A stretch of DNA of 64,000 nucleotides from Phycisphaeraceae bacterium (lineage in GTDB: Bacteria; Planctomycetota; Phycisphaerae; Phycisphaerales; Zrk34), in the NCBI GenBank assembly GCA_028282805.1, contig JANQHD010000038.1, forward strand, positions 1-64,000. The letters run 5' to 3'. Shown here in pieces: positions 27,822-35,596 of this stretch. Positions within the stretch are counted from its first letter, which is position 1; each line of letters starts with the position of its first letter. A model generated the notes under the pieces. It had not been told where the DNA came from. It ran no database searches and worked only from the letters and a program-made list of their open reading frames with translations. Made by a program: the position numbers and the translations under genes.

Positions 27822-29171
27822 TTAGCCGACGAGGTTCCAGCCGTCGCGGTAGTTGCCGGTGAGGTACTGGTCGGCCTTGGCGCTGTCGGTCTTGCCGGTG
27901 GCGCCGTCGTAGGCGATCTCGGTTTCGGCGCGGTAGGCGACGAGGCCCAGCAGCATCATCTCGATCATGGTGCCGCCGTAGTCGAAGTTGCAGGTGGTTT
28001 GCAGGTCGCCCTTGGCGGCGTTGATCCACTCGCCTTGGAAGTCGCCGAGGGGTTCGAGCATCTGCTCCTTGGCCCGGCGGTTGTAGTACGACATGTCGGT
28101 GTCCTTGCCCAACGGCAGGAGCAGGCGGTTGTTGAAGTCGGCGACGATGAAGCCGCGCGTGCCCTTGAACAGTGCGCCGTGGCCGATCTTGTTGAGGTCG
28201 ACGAAGTTCCGCGGGCTGTGGGGCATGGCGCCGCCCTGGAGCCAACTGACCGAGATCGGGCCGCGCCAGTCGTTGGCGGGCAACTTGAAGGTCGTGGTCA
28301 GCTCGACGGGTGTCACTTCGGGGTTGAACGCGTCGCCCTTGGCGGTGGCGGAGGTGGGGCGATCGCCGTCGATCGCCCACCAGGCGATGTCCATGGTGTG
28401 GGAGCCCATGTCGCCGACCTGGCCGGAGCCGAAGTCCCAGTACATGTTCCAGTTGAGGCAGTTGAGGCCCGGCTTGCCGTTGACGTACCCGGGGTTGTAG
28501 GGGTGGTAGGGCGAGGGCCCGAGCCACAGGTCCCAGTTGAGGTGCTTGGGCGGTTTGCCGGCGTCGGGCAGGTAGCCGGGCTTGCGCAATTGGCGGTTGC
28601 CCCAGGCTTTGACGTCCTTGAGTTCGCCGATCGCCCCGTCGCGGATCCACTCGCGCACTCGGTTGAAGTTGGGGTAGGCGTGGCGCTGGGTGCCGACCTG
28701 GGTGGCGATCTTGTGCTTGTTCTTGAGGTAGGTTTCGCGGACGAGGCGGGCTTCGGCAACGGTGTTGGCCAGCGGTTTTTCGCAGTAGACGTGCAGGCCG
28801 CGCAGCATCGCCCAGTTGGTGATGAACGCGTGGGTGTGGTCGAGGGTGCAGATGAGCACGGCGTCGAGGCCGGGGTGGTCGAGGCACTGCCGCCAGTCGA
28901 CGTAGTGCTTGGCCTTGGGGAACTCGGCGGCGGCTTTGTCGAGGTGCTGCTGATTGACGTCGCAGAGCGCGACGACGTTCTCGCCCTTGATCGCGTGCCA
29001 GTGCCGCGCGCCCCGGCCCCACACGCCGATCAGCGCGATGTTCAGCTTGTTGCTCGGGGCGTTCGCGCCACTGACGAACCCGCCGGGTAGGATCATCATC
29101 CCGGCGCCCGCGGCGAGCGAGGACTTGAGGAACTGGCGGCGGGGCATGGCTTGGGTTGAACGACGCGTCAT
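27822..29171 (-). CDS. Tat-exported Gfo/Idh/MocA-family oxidoreductase
   Basis: 449 aa, GGAGG seven bases before the ATG. Twin-arginine signal: RRQFLKSSLAAGAGMMI. The Rossmann motif is NIALIGVWGRGARH near 45, the family motif EKPLANTV near 131, and the C-terminal substrate domain contains GDMGSHTMDIAWW. NAD(P)-binding sugar or inositol oxidoreductases with Tat signals are greatly expanded in planctomycetes. Substrates are mostly unknown. It is monocistronic. Confidence 0.9.
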   Translation of the reverse strand: MTRRSTQAMPRRQFLKSSLAAGAGMMILPGGFVSGANAPSNKLNIALIGVWGRGARHWHAIKGENVVALCDVNQQHLDKAAAEFPKAKHYVDWRQCLDHPGLDAVLICTLDHTHAFITNWAMLRGLHVYCEKPLANTVAEARLVRETYLKNKHKIATQVGTQRHAYPNFNRVREWIRDGAIGELKDVKAWGNRQLRKPGYLPDAGKPPKHLNWDLWLGPSPYHPYNPGYVNGKPGLNCLNWNMYWDFGSGQVGDMGSHTMDIAWWAIDGDRPTSATAKGDAFNPEVTPVELTTTFKLPANDWRGPISVSWLQGGAMPHSPRNFVDLNKIGHGALFKGTRGFIVADFNNRLLLPLGKDTDMSYYNRRAKEQMLEPLGDFQGEWINAAKGDLQTTCNFDYGGTMIEMMLLGLVAYRAETEIAYDGATGKTDSAKADQYLTGNYRDGWNLVG

Positions 29172-29437
29172 CGCGGGGCCTCCCTGTGCGTGGGGCTGTT
29201 ATGAATGGTGATAGGACGCGTCTGGCACCGAATCGGCGTCAAATCGATTGCGGCACTTTTTCGATCCCCAACACCCGCTGTGACCGGGCATGGGGTGCGA
29301 TAATATGGGGAATTTTGCGTCGCGTTTGTGTCATGGCTGCCAATTCAGGTCATTTCTCGTTGCCGTTATCGCCATATGGAGTATACTTCCCCAATCACCC
29401 GGCGTGATTTGCCCCAAGTCCCTGAAGTAGAGACCCC

Positions 29438-30979
29438 ATGACGACCGCCTCCAAAACACCGGTCCTCGATCGGAAGACGCTGATGGCCCTCGTGGATGCG
29501 AGCAAGGCGATCAATAGCGAGCTGTCGAGCGAAGACGCGTTCCAACGCATCGCCGAGTGGGCGGCCAACGTGCTGGAAGCCGAGGGGGCCAGCGTGTTGC
29601 TGTTCGACGCCGACCGCAAGCAGCTGGTCTTCCAGGCGGCGGTCGGCCCGGGCGAAGAAACGCTCAAAGGCGTGCGATTCGACGCGGAGCTGGGCATTGC
29701 GGGCCAGGCGGTCAAGACCGGCCGGGCGATGCGCGTCAACGACGTGCGACAGAACCGCCACTTCTTCCCGGGCATCGACGCCAAGACCCACATGCGCACC
29801 AAGGCCCTGATCGCCGCGCCGCTGATCCACCTCGACGAGACGCTGGGCGTGGTCGAGGTCATCAACCCCAAGGGCCGCGATGAGTTCGGCAACCGCGACC
29901 TGGAGTTGCTGCGGGTGTTCGCGAACCTCGCCGCCGTGGCCGCGACGCACGCCCAGGCCTACGACCAGGTCGCGCGGCACAACCTCGCCATGCGTGAGGC
30001 CGAGCCGAGCTACGAGATCGTCGGCCAATCCCCGGCGATCAACCGCGTCGTCGAGCTCTGCCGGAAGGTCGCGCTGTCGAGTTCGACCGTCTTGCTCTAC
30101 GGCGAAACGGGCACCGGCAAAGAGCTTGCCGCGCGGGCGATCCACCGCTTCTCCGACCGCCGCGACAACCCGTTTATCGCCATCAACTGCGCCGCGCTGC
30201 CCGAGTCGTTGCTCGAGAGCGAGCTGTTCGGCCACGAGAAAGGCGCCTTCACCGGCGCGGCGGGCCAGAAGCTCGGCCGCTTCGAGCTGGCGCACGGCGG
30301 CAGCCTCTTCCTCGACGAGATCGGCGAGCTCAGCCAGGCCATCCAGGTCAAGCTGCTCCGCGTGCTCCAGGAGCGCGAGTTCGTGCGCGTCGGCGGCACG
30401 CAGACCATCACCTGCGATGTCCGCATCATCACCGCCACCAACCGCAACCTCAAGGAGGAGATGGAAGCGGGCCGGTTCCGCGAAGACCTGTACTACCGGC
30501 TGAACGTCTTCCCCATCACGCTGCCGCCGCTGCGCGAGCGCGTGGAAGACCTGCCCCTGCTGATCCAGCACTTCTCGCAGGAGGTCGCGCCGTCGTTGGG
30601 CGTCGAGGCCCCGGCGGTGACCGACGAGGCGCTGACGCACCTGATGCGGTACGAGTGGCCCGGCAACATCCGCGAGTTGCGCAACATCGTCGAGCGCTGC
30701 ACGCTGCTGGCCGGCAACGGCGCGATCGACACCGAGCACCTGCCGATTGAGATCGCCACGGGCGACGCGGCGGGCGACGCGGCCGGTTCGCCCGACACCC
30801 CGGCGCCCGGGGCGGCGAGCGGTTCGCGCCTTGCCGACCACGAGAAGGCGCTGATCCTCAATGCGCTGAACGAGACGAACTGGAACCAGTCGGCCGCGGC
30901 CCGCAATCTGGGCATCACCCGCGATCACCTCCGCTACCGCATCAAGAAGTACAACCTCCGCCGCAACAGCGGTGATTAA
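29438..30979 (+). CDS. GAF-domain sigma-54-dependent transcriptional activator
   Basis: 513 aa. N-terminal GAF sensor domain (about 20-170). AAA+ domain with Walker A GETGTGKE near 225, the sigma-54 contact loop GAFTGA near 270 and Walker [13 protein letters not shown] near 288. C-terminal Fis-type helix-turn-helix ([22 protein letters not shown]). Architecture is as in NifA/FhlA-type regulators without a receiver domain, so it responds to a ligand bound by GAF. The only sigma-54-type promoter I find in the window is 125 bases downstream of its stop, at 31104-31119. That makes it the leading candidate activator of that site. Confidence 0.93.
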   Translation: MTTASKTPVLDRKTLMALVDASKAINSELSSEDAFQRIAEWAANVLEAEGASVLLFDADRKQLVFQAAVGPGEETLKGVRFDAELGIAGQAVKTGRAMRVNDVRQNRHFFPGIDAKTHMRTKALIAAPLIHLDETLGVVEVINPKGRDEFGNRDLELLRVFANLAAVAATHAQAYDQVARHNLAMREAEPSYEIVGQSPAINRVVELCRKVALSSSTVLLYGETGTGKELAARAIHRFSDRRDNPFIAINCAALPESLLESELFGHEKGAFTGAAGQKLGRFELAHGGSLFLDEIGELSQAIQVKLLRVLQEREFVRVGGTQTITCDVRIITATNRNLKEEMEAGRFREDLYYRLNVFPITLPPLRERVEDLPLLIQHFSQEVAPSLGVEAPAVTDEALTHLMRYEWPGNIRELRNIVERCTLLAGNGAIDTEHLPIEIATGDAAGDAAGSPDTPAPGAASGSRLADHEKALILNALNETNWNQSAAARNLGITRDHLRYRIKKYNLRRNSGD

Positions 30980-31103
30980 GCCCCATTTCCCCGGCCGTCA
31001 TCTGGGTGTTATGCCCCGGATTATCCGTTCTGGATATCCTATTTCCTCACATTATCGGCGTTTTTGAGCGCCGACGGGCGTTGTGTGTGTTTTCCCACAG
31101 AAT

Positions 31104-31119
31104 TGGCACGGCTTATGCG
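31104..31119 (+). promoter_or_regulatory. Sigma-54-type (-24/-12) promoter
   Basis: TGGCACGGCTTATGCG keeps the invariant GG and GC with exactly ten bases between them and a full TGGCACG -24 element. The -12 element is TATGC rather than TTGC. No protein-coding gene begins within 350 bases downstream. A strong terminator at 31342 defines a short transcript instead. Confidence 0.65.
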
Positions 31120-31130
31120 TTTGACGGATA

Positions 31131-31377
31131 AGTGGTGGTTCAGATGCCGCTCGAGAGACCCGGAAGGCAACCGGGCGTGCTGGTGTAGAGGGGGGAACTG
31201 AGAGAGCCACGCGCCACCCTGCTTGGGACGCGGGGCGGAGCGTGGGTTTTGAAAGATGAGCGGGGCGACGGGGCCACTCGCCTCTCCGCATTCCTTCCTG
31301 GCGGCCGTTGTGATCAGGCCGTTGGGTCGGGGACTTCGGGCAGCTTGCGTTGAGCTTACTCAGCGCAAGCTTTTTTC
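31131..31377 (+). ncRNA. Candidate sigma-54-dependent small RNA of about 245 nt
   Basis: The segment lies between the -24/-12 promoter and an intrinsic terminator and has no supported reading frame. Several self-complementary stretches are visible. CCCGG (31159) pairs with CCGGG (31171) around AAGGCAA. CCACGC pairs with GCGTGG near 31208-31246, and GGCGA pairs with TCGCC further on. It does not match the RNase P, SRP, 6S or tmRNA consensus elements I know. The 5' end is inferred from the promoter. An internal motif recurs at 39521-39538. Confidence 0.45.
31342..31376 (+). terminator. Strong intrinsic terminator
   Basis: AGCTTGCGTTGAG (31342-31354) pairs with 31359-31371 (13 bp, one G-T pair), loop CTTA. 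It is followed by a run of T at 31371-31376. Confidence 0.9.
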
Positions 31378-31380
31378 TTG

Positions 31381-31432
31381 CCCCCGCCCCCGGAACCCGC
31401 CCCCGGAACCCGGAACCCGGAACCCGATACCC
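31381..31432. repeat. Heptamer array (GGAACCC family)
   Basis: GGAACCC units at 31392, 31405, 31412 and 31419, with GATACCC at 31426, preceded by C-rich degenerate units. Same sequence family as the right arm of the array at 17725-17786. It starts right after the small-RNA terminator. Confidence 0.8.
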
Positions 31433-31480
31433 CAACGCCGGCGCGGCGTTACAATGCCTCGTCCGAACCGCGTCACCAAC

Positions 31481-31568
31481 GGTGGGGTGGCGGAGCGGTT
31501 GAACGCACCGGTCTTGAAAACCGGCGTGGCCCCAGCGGTCACCGTGGGTTCGAATCCCACCCCCACCG
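31481..31568 (+). tRNA. tRNA-Ser (anticodon UGA)
   Basis: 88 nt class II tRNA. Acceptor GGTGGGG pairs with CCCCACC, discriminator G. The anticodon arm ACCGGTCTTGAAAACCGG gives the loop with TGA. A long variable arm (CGTGGCCCCAGCGGTCACCG) and T-arm GTGGG, TTCGAAT, CCCAC follow. CCA is not encoded. A terminator hairpin follows at 31571. Confidence 0.96.
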
Positions 31569-31570
31569 CT

Positions 31571-31610
31571 TAAACAGCCCGGCGGCCCTCGCGGCCGCCG
31601 GGCTGTTTAA
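31571..31610. terminator. Terminator hairpin after tRNA-Ser
   Basis: TAAACAGCCCGGCGGCC (31571-31587) pairs with its complement at 31592-31610 (with GC slippage) around a short loop, giving a long perfect inner stem with T/A ends. Confidence 0.85.
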
Positions 31611-31630
31611 CTGTTGAGTCGGGATGAGAA

Positions 31631-31758
31631 CCCACCCGTCGCGCAGCGACGGCGCGTGGGTTCGACGCCGAGCGGAGCGAGGCGCCGCGAGGCGTTAGCC
31701 CAGCGAATCCCACCCCCACCCGTCGCGCAGCGACGGCGCGTGGGTTCGACGCCGAGCG
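31631..31758. repeat. Two 44-bp direct repeats containing tRNA-Ser 3'-end sequence
   Basis: The same 44 bases occur at 31631-31674 and 31715-31758: CCCACCCGTCGC, a CGTCGC-GCA-GCGACG hairpin, then GCGTGGGTTCGACGCCGAGCG. GTGGGTTCGA and, after a 38-bp insert, GAATCCCACCCCCACC (31705-31720) match the T-arm and acceptor end of the adjacent tRNA-Ser split at the T-loop. The stretch to 31879 has no gene. Confidence 0.8.
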
Positions 31759-31879
31759 AAACGCACCCCATACGCCCAGAACACGGCTCCGGCCACCCTG
31801 ATTGCAGGTGTGGCGGCGGGACGGTCGATCTATCCGATATGTGACCGTTCATGCTTGCCCTGTGGAGCCCCTATTCGCA

Positions 31880-33574
31880 ATGCTCAAGTCGTTCAGCGCC
31901 GAGATCGCCACCCTCGCCCACAGCCCCCGCGGGCGTCGGAACTTCCGCGTCCTGCTGCGTTTCGTCCTGGTGTTCGCGGCGTTGGTCGTGGCCTACACCA
32001 TCGGGTTCCACCTGCTCATGCTCAGGGAGGGACAGGAGCACACCTGGATCACCGGCTTCTACTGGACGCTGACGGTCATGTCGACGCTGGGCTTCGGCGA
32101 CATCACGTTCCACACCGACGTCGGGCGGTTGTTCTCGATCGTCGTGCTCCTGTCGGGCACGGTGTTCATGCTCGTGCTGTTGCCGTTCACGTTCATCGAG
32201 TTCTTCTACCAGCCCTGGATGGCGGCGCAGGCGGCGGCGCGGGCCCCGCGGCAGCTGCCCGACGACACGCAGGACCACGTGCTGCTGACCAACCACGACG
32301 CGGTCAGCGGTGCGCTGATCCGTCGGCTGGAGCAGTACGACTATCCTTACGCGCTGCTGGCCGGCGGGGTCGACGAGGCGCTGCGCCTGCACGACATGGG
32401 GCTGCGCGTGGTGCTGGCCGCACCGGACGACCCGCAGGCGTGGCGTCAGCTGCGCGTGGAGCGCGCAGCCCTGGTCGTGTGCACCGCCAGCGACGTGGCC
32501 AACACCGCCGCGGCGTTCACCGTGCAGGAGCTCTCGACCGACGTGCCGATCATCACCACCGCCGCCGACGCCGCGTCGGTCGACATCCTCGAGCTGGCCG
32601 GCAGCTGCTACGTGCTCCGGCTGGACCAGATGACCGGGCAGTCTTTCGCGCGGCGGACGCTGGGCGGCGACGCGATGAGCCACATCATCGGCCAGTTCGA
32701 CGAGCTCTACATCGCCGAGGCCAACGCCCACCGCACGCCGCTGGTCGGGCAGAACCTGCGCGAGGCGAAGCTGCGCGAGCAGATGGGCGTGACGGTCATC
32801 GGCGTGTGGGACCGCGGCCGCTTCGAGCCGGCCAAAGCCGAAACCCTCATCGGCGAAAACACGGTCCTGGTCATGGTCGGCTCGCGCGAGCAGCTGACCA
32901 ACTACGACGAGATGTTCGCGATCTACAACGTCTCGGCCGGCCACGTGGTGATCATCGGCGGCGGGCGGGTCGGCCGGGCGACCGCGGCGGCCCTGACCCA
33001 GCAGGGGCTGGATTACCGCATCGTCGAGCGCGAACCGTCGCGGGTTCGCGACCCGGAGAAGTACATCGTCGGCAGCGCCGCGGACCTGTCCGTGCTCGAA
33101 GCGGCGGGCATCCGAGACGCCTCGACGGCGATCATCACGACGCACGACGACGAGCTGAACGTGTACCTGACGATCTACGTACGGCGGTTGCGGTCGGACA
33201 TCCAGATCCTCGCCCGCGCCACCGCCGAGCACGCGGTGGCCACGCTCCACCGCGCCGGCGCCGACTCGGTGCTGAGCTACGCATCGATGGGCGCCAGCGC
33301 CGCCATGGACTACCTCAAGCGCGGCTCGGTGCTGAAGATCGCCGAGGGCGTGGACATCTTCCGGATGCGCGTGCCCGAGTCGATGGCCGGCAGCAGCATC
33401 GCCGAGGCCCGCGTGCGCGAGCGGACCGGGTGCAACGTCGTGGCGCTGAGCACGCCGTCGGGCACGCGCATCACGCCCGACCCTTCCGAGCCGTTGCCCG
33501 CCGACGCCGACATCGTGCTCATCGGCACCGACGAAGCGCAGCAGGCGTTCCTTGAGGTCTTCACAAAGGCGTAG
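31880..33574 (+). CDS. Potassium channel protein with RCK (TrkA-N/TrkA-C) domains
   Basis: 564 aa from the ATG at 31880 (GGAG upstream at 31863). Two membrane helices flank a pore with selectivity filter STLGFGDITF near 72. Cytoplasmic TrkA-N folds follow: a first, degenerate one around 120-220 and a second with the intact dinucleotide motif VVIIGGGRVGRATAAAL near 355. TrkA-C domains sit between (about 275-345) and at the end (LPADADIVLIGTDEA). It should be a ligand-gated K+ channel of the Kch/MthK type with duplicated RCK units. Monocistronic. Confidence 0.92.
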   Translation: MLKSFSAEIATLAHSPRGRRNFRVLLRFVLVFAALVVAYTIGFHLLMLREGQEHTWITGFYWTLTVMSTLGFGDITFHTDVGRLFSIVVLLSGTVFMLVLLPFTFIEFFYQPWMAAQAAARAPRQLPDDTQDHVLLTNHDAVSGALIRRLEQYDYPYALLAGGVDEALRLHDMGLRVVLAAPDDPQAWRQLRVERAALVVCTASDVANTAAAFTVQELSTDVPIITTAADAASVDILELAGSCYVLRLDQMTGQSFARRTLGGDAMSHIIGQFDELYIAEANAHRTPLVGQNLREAKLREQMGVTVIGVWDRGRFEPAKAETLIGENTVLVMVGSREQLTNYDEMFAIYNVSAGHVVIIGGGRVGRATAAALTQQGLDYRIVEREPSRVRDPEKYIVGSAADLSVLEAAGIRDASTAIITTHDDELNVYLTIYVRRLRSDIQILARATAEHAVATLHRAGADSVLSYASMGASAAMDYLKRGSVLKIAEGVDIFRMRVPESMAGSSIAEARVRERTGCNVVALSTPSGTRITPDPSEPLPADADIVLIGTDEAQQAFLEVFTKA

Positions 33575-33588
33575 CCCACGGATTCGAC

Positions 33589-34848
33589 TCAGCGGTTCAG
33601 CGACTCGTCGCGCTCGCCGCCGGTTTGCCAGGCGGGTGGGCTGACGCGTTCGAGCTGGCCGACGGTGTACTGCTCGCTCCAGTGCAGGTGGAGCGTGATA
33701 GGCGTTTCCGCGTCGATGTCGTACGCCCACGTGTCCCGCACGTCGTCGATGTGGTCCGGCGGGCCGAGGGTGTTAAGCACCTCGAGTGTGGTCATGTTCA
33801 TATCGACCCGGTTCACCCGCGCGACGCGCGGTTGGGTGTGCGCGACCGGTTTGTAGTACGCACGCTCCTGGCTGGGTTGCTTGGGGGCGTATAGCAACGT
33901 GGCCGGCCGATCGGAGGGGTGTTGGCCCAGGCGTCGCAGGGACAGCTGCGCCATCGATCGGACGGTGAACTGCCAGTAGTCGAAGGCCTTGACTTGGCCC
34001 GGCGCAGCCTCCCGGCCGTCCGATTGGCCGTACCCCCAGTTGCTCACGCGCTCGAGCGTGCGCAGGTCCGCCTCCGCCCGCGTGCAACCGAGCAGGCCGG
34101 CCATGTAGGCGTCGGCGGCGACGTCGTGTGCCTTACGAGAAGGCCAGGCGTGTACCTTGACTTCGTTTTGACCTTCCGCCGCCGCGCCGCGCACCTGTTT
34201 GGCGGCTTCGGCCAGCGATCGCAGCAGCGTCGCACGCTCGGCAGTGTCGAGCGCCTCCTTCACTTCGCCCTCGTCGGCCACCCGGCGGCCGGTCTCCAGG
34301 TCGAACACCACGCGCCGCTTCCACCAGGTGCGCAGGCAGTAGCACGGCCGACCGCCCGCGTTAGCAAAGAACCAGCGCGAGTAACCTTCCCAAACCGGCC
34401 CGGCGGTAGTCTTCTGGACGTACCGCTCGATGTCTTCCGGGGGCAGGTACGCGTAGACCATGCTTTGTTCGCCGGTCTTTTTGCCTCGGGGGTTCACAAA
34501 CGTCAGCCCGGTCCAATGCGAATGGATCACCAGCCACCCGTCGTTGCGGACCCGCGCCTCGGTCGGGCTGTCCGTCAGGTCGCGGGCTTCCCAGATCAAC
34601 TGCCGCGTGTTGCCCCGGTACATCCGGTAAACGAAGTTCTTAGCGAAGGGCTTGACCAACGCGCCGCCCGCGTGGTCCGGCGAACTGGCTTCCAGGCGAA
34701 ACCCCCCGTTCGGCGAATACGCGGTAAAGTCACGGAAGTACAGGTCCGTCGCGCCAGCGGTCGGCGGGAAGACAAGGCAAGCGAACAGGCAAGCCGCGAT
34801 CGTGGTGCCGGCCCCGCGTCGCCGTTCGATCCGTGAACATGCGGTCAT
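33589..34848 (-). CDS. Secreted protein of unknown function with BamE/SmpA-like C-terminus
   Basis: 419 aa. Start at the ATG at 34848 with AAGGGAG eight bases upstream; the frame extends further but without a ribosome site. A signal peptide ends near TAGAT. The middle is unassigned: Trp/Tyr-rich beta strands (YLPPEDIERYVQKTT) and a helical part near 230-330. The last 60 residues (MTTLEVLNTLGPPDHIDDVRDTW) look like the SmpA/OmlA fold, which recognises protein partners at the envelope. It is convergent with the K+ channel gene. Confidence 0.6.
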   Translation of the reverse strand: MTACSRIERRRGAGTTIAACLFACLVFPPTAGATDLYFRDFTAYSPNGGFRLEASSPDHAGGALVKPFAKNFVYRMYRGNTRQLIWEARDLTDSPTEARVRNDGWLVIHSHWTGLTFVNPRGKKTGEQSMVYAYLPPEDIERYVQKTTAGPVWEGYSRWFFANAGGRPCYCLRTWWKRRVVFDLETGRRVADEGEVKEALDTAERATLLRSLAEAAKQVRGAAAEGQNEVKVHAWPSRKAHDVAADAYMAGLLGCTRAEADLRTLERVSNWGYGQSDGREAAPGQVKAFDYWQFTVRSMAQLSLRRLGQHPSDRPATLLYAPKQPSQERAYYKPVAHTQPRVARVNRVDMNMTTLEVLNTLGPPDHIDDVRDTWAYDIDAETPITLHLHWSEQYTVGQLERVSPPAWQTGGERDESLNR

Positions 34849-34979
34849 CGCATTGACTCCCTTGGTGTTTCGCCAGGGTAACACGCGGCGCCGGCGCCAA
34901 CAAAACAATATCGCGCAAACGCCGAAATACGATGCACGGGCTCGGCCCCGCCGCTTGGGCAAGGCGGCTCCGGCACGTT

Positions 34980-35507
34980 TCACTTGCCAGCGATCACTGA
35001 ACACAACCGATTCGCTCTCCACTGGCCCCACGCTTGCCGCTCGTTATTCCACTTGCGCGAACGCGCCTCCCAGCCGTCGAATTGCCAGTTGTCGTGATCC
35101 CACCAGCCCCAATAATATTGATGGTGGTCTCGTCCCCCATCGCTGATAAGGCCACGCTGCTCGTTCACCGTGTCGAGGCGAATCTGGTATCCATCGTGAG
35201 CGCGATATTGGTAGATGACAGGCACATTTGGCCGACGGCCATCAAAGACGGCAAAGCCATCAACCACCACACCCGATTCAAGATCGTCACGATCGTTCGG
35301 CAAGCCCAATCCTCGACGCTCGTCAACAAACAACACGAGTCGCTCCACGTGCCCATCATCATTCAAATCGATGCGCAAGGCCTGCCGCTTAAACGACAGG
35401 TGTTCGAGGCCGTAGACGGCGTGAAGGTCATCAACGCCGGTGTGCGTACCACAGCCGGTGAGTAGCAACCCCACACAGAGAACAGACATCCGCCGCGCAA
35501 GGCACAT
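34980..35507 (-). CDS. Hypothetical lipoprotein
   Basis: 175 aa. Start at the ATG at 35507, preceded by AAAGGAG. The signal peptide ends in the lipobox LLTGC. The segment RIDLNDDGHVERLVL has the spacing of an EF-hand or dockerin-type calcium loop, and the C-terminal third is Trp/His/Asp-rich (YYWGWWDHDNWQFDGWE). No family recognised. Base composition is lower in GC than in its neighbours. It follows on the same strand as the preceding secreted protein's gene, 89 bases downstream of hypD's end on the opposite side. Confidence 0.6.
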   Translation of the reverse strand: MCLARRMSVLCVGLLLTGCGTHTGVDDLHAVYGLEHLSFKRQALRIDLNDDGHVERLVLFVDERRGLGLPNDRDDLESGVVVDGFAVFDGRRPNVPVIYQYRAHDGYQIRLDTVNEQRGLISDGGRDHHQYYWGWWDHDNWQFDGWEARSRKWNNERQAWGQWRANRLCSVIAGK

Positions 35508-35596
35508 GACGCATCTCCTTTCAATAGCTTGATCCCGAAGCCGAAAGCAAATGGCGCACACCAACTGTAACATAACATCATTTCATATCGAGGGGC

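Noticed and set aside
29210-29240. A second sigma-54 promoter (CTGGCACC...)
   Set aside because: The -24-like TGGCACC is present but no GC falls at the required ten-base spacing.
31147-31200. SRP (4.5S) RNA because of a CCGGAAGG-like loop
   Set aside because: The conserved AGCAG side and the flanking asymmetric loop of SRP RNA are missing; the loop is AAGGCAA within CCCGG/CCGGG.
31871-33730. A 619-codon open frame antisense to the K+ channel gene
   Set aside because: Arg/His/Val-rich shadow in high-GC DNA; the plus-strand gene has the selectivity filter and Rossmann motifs.
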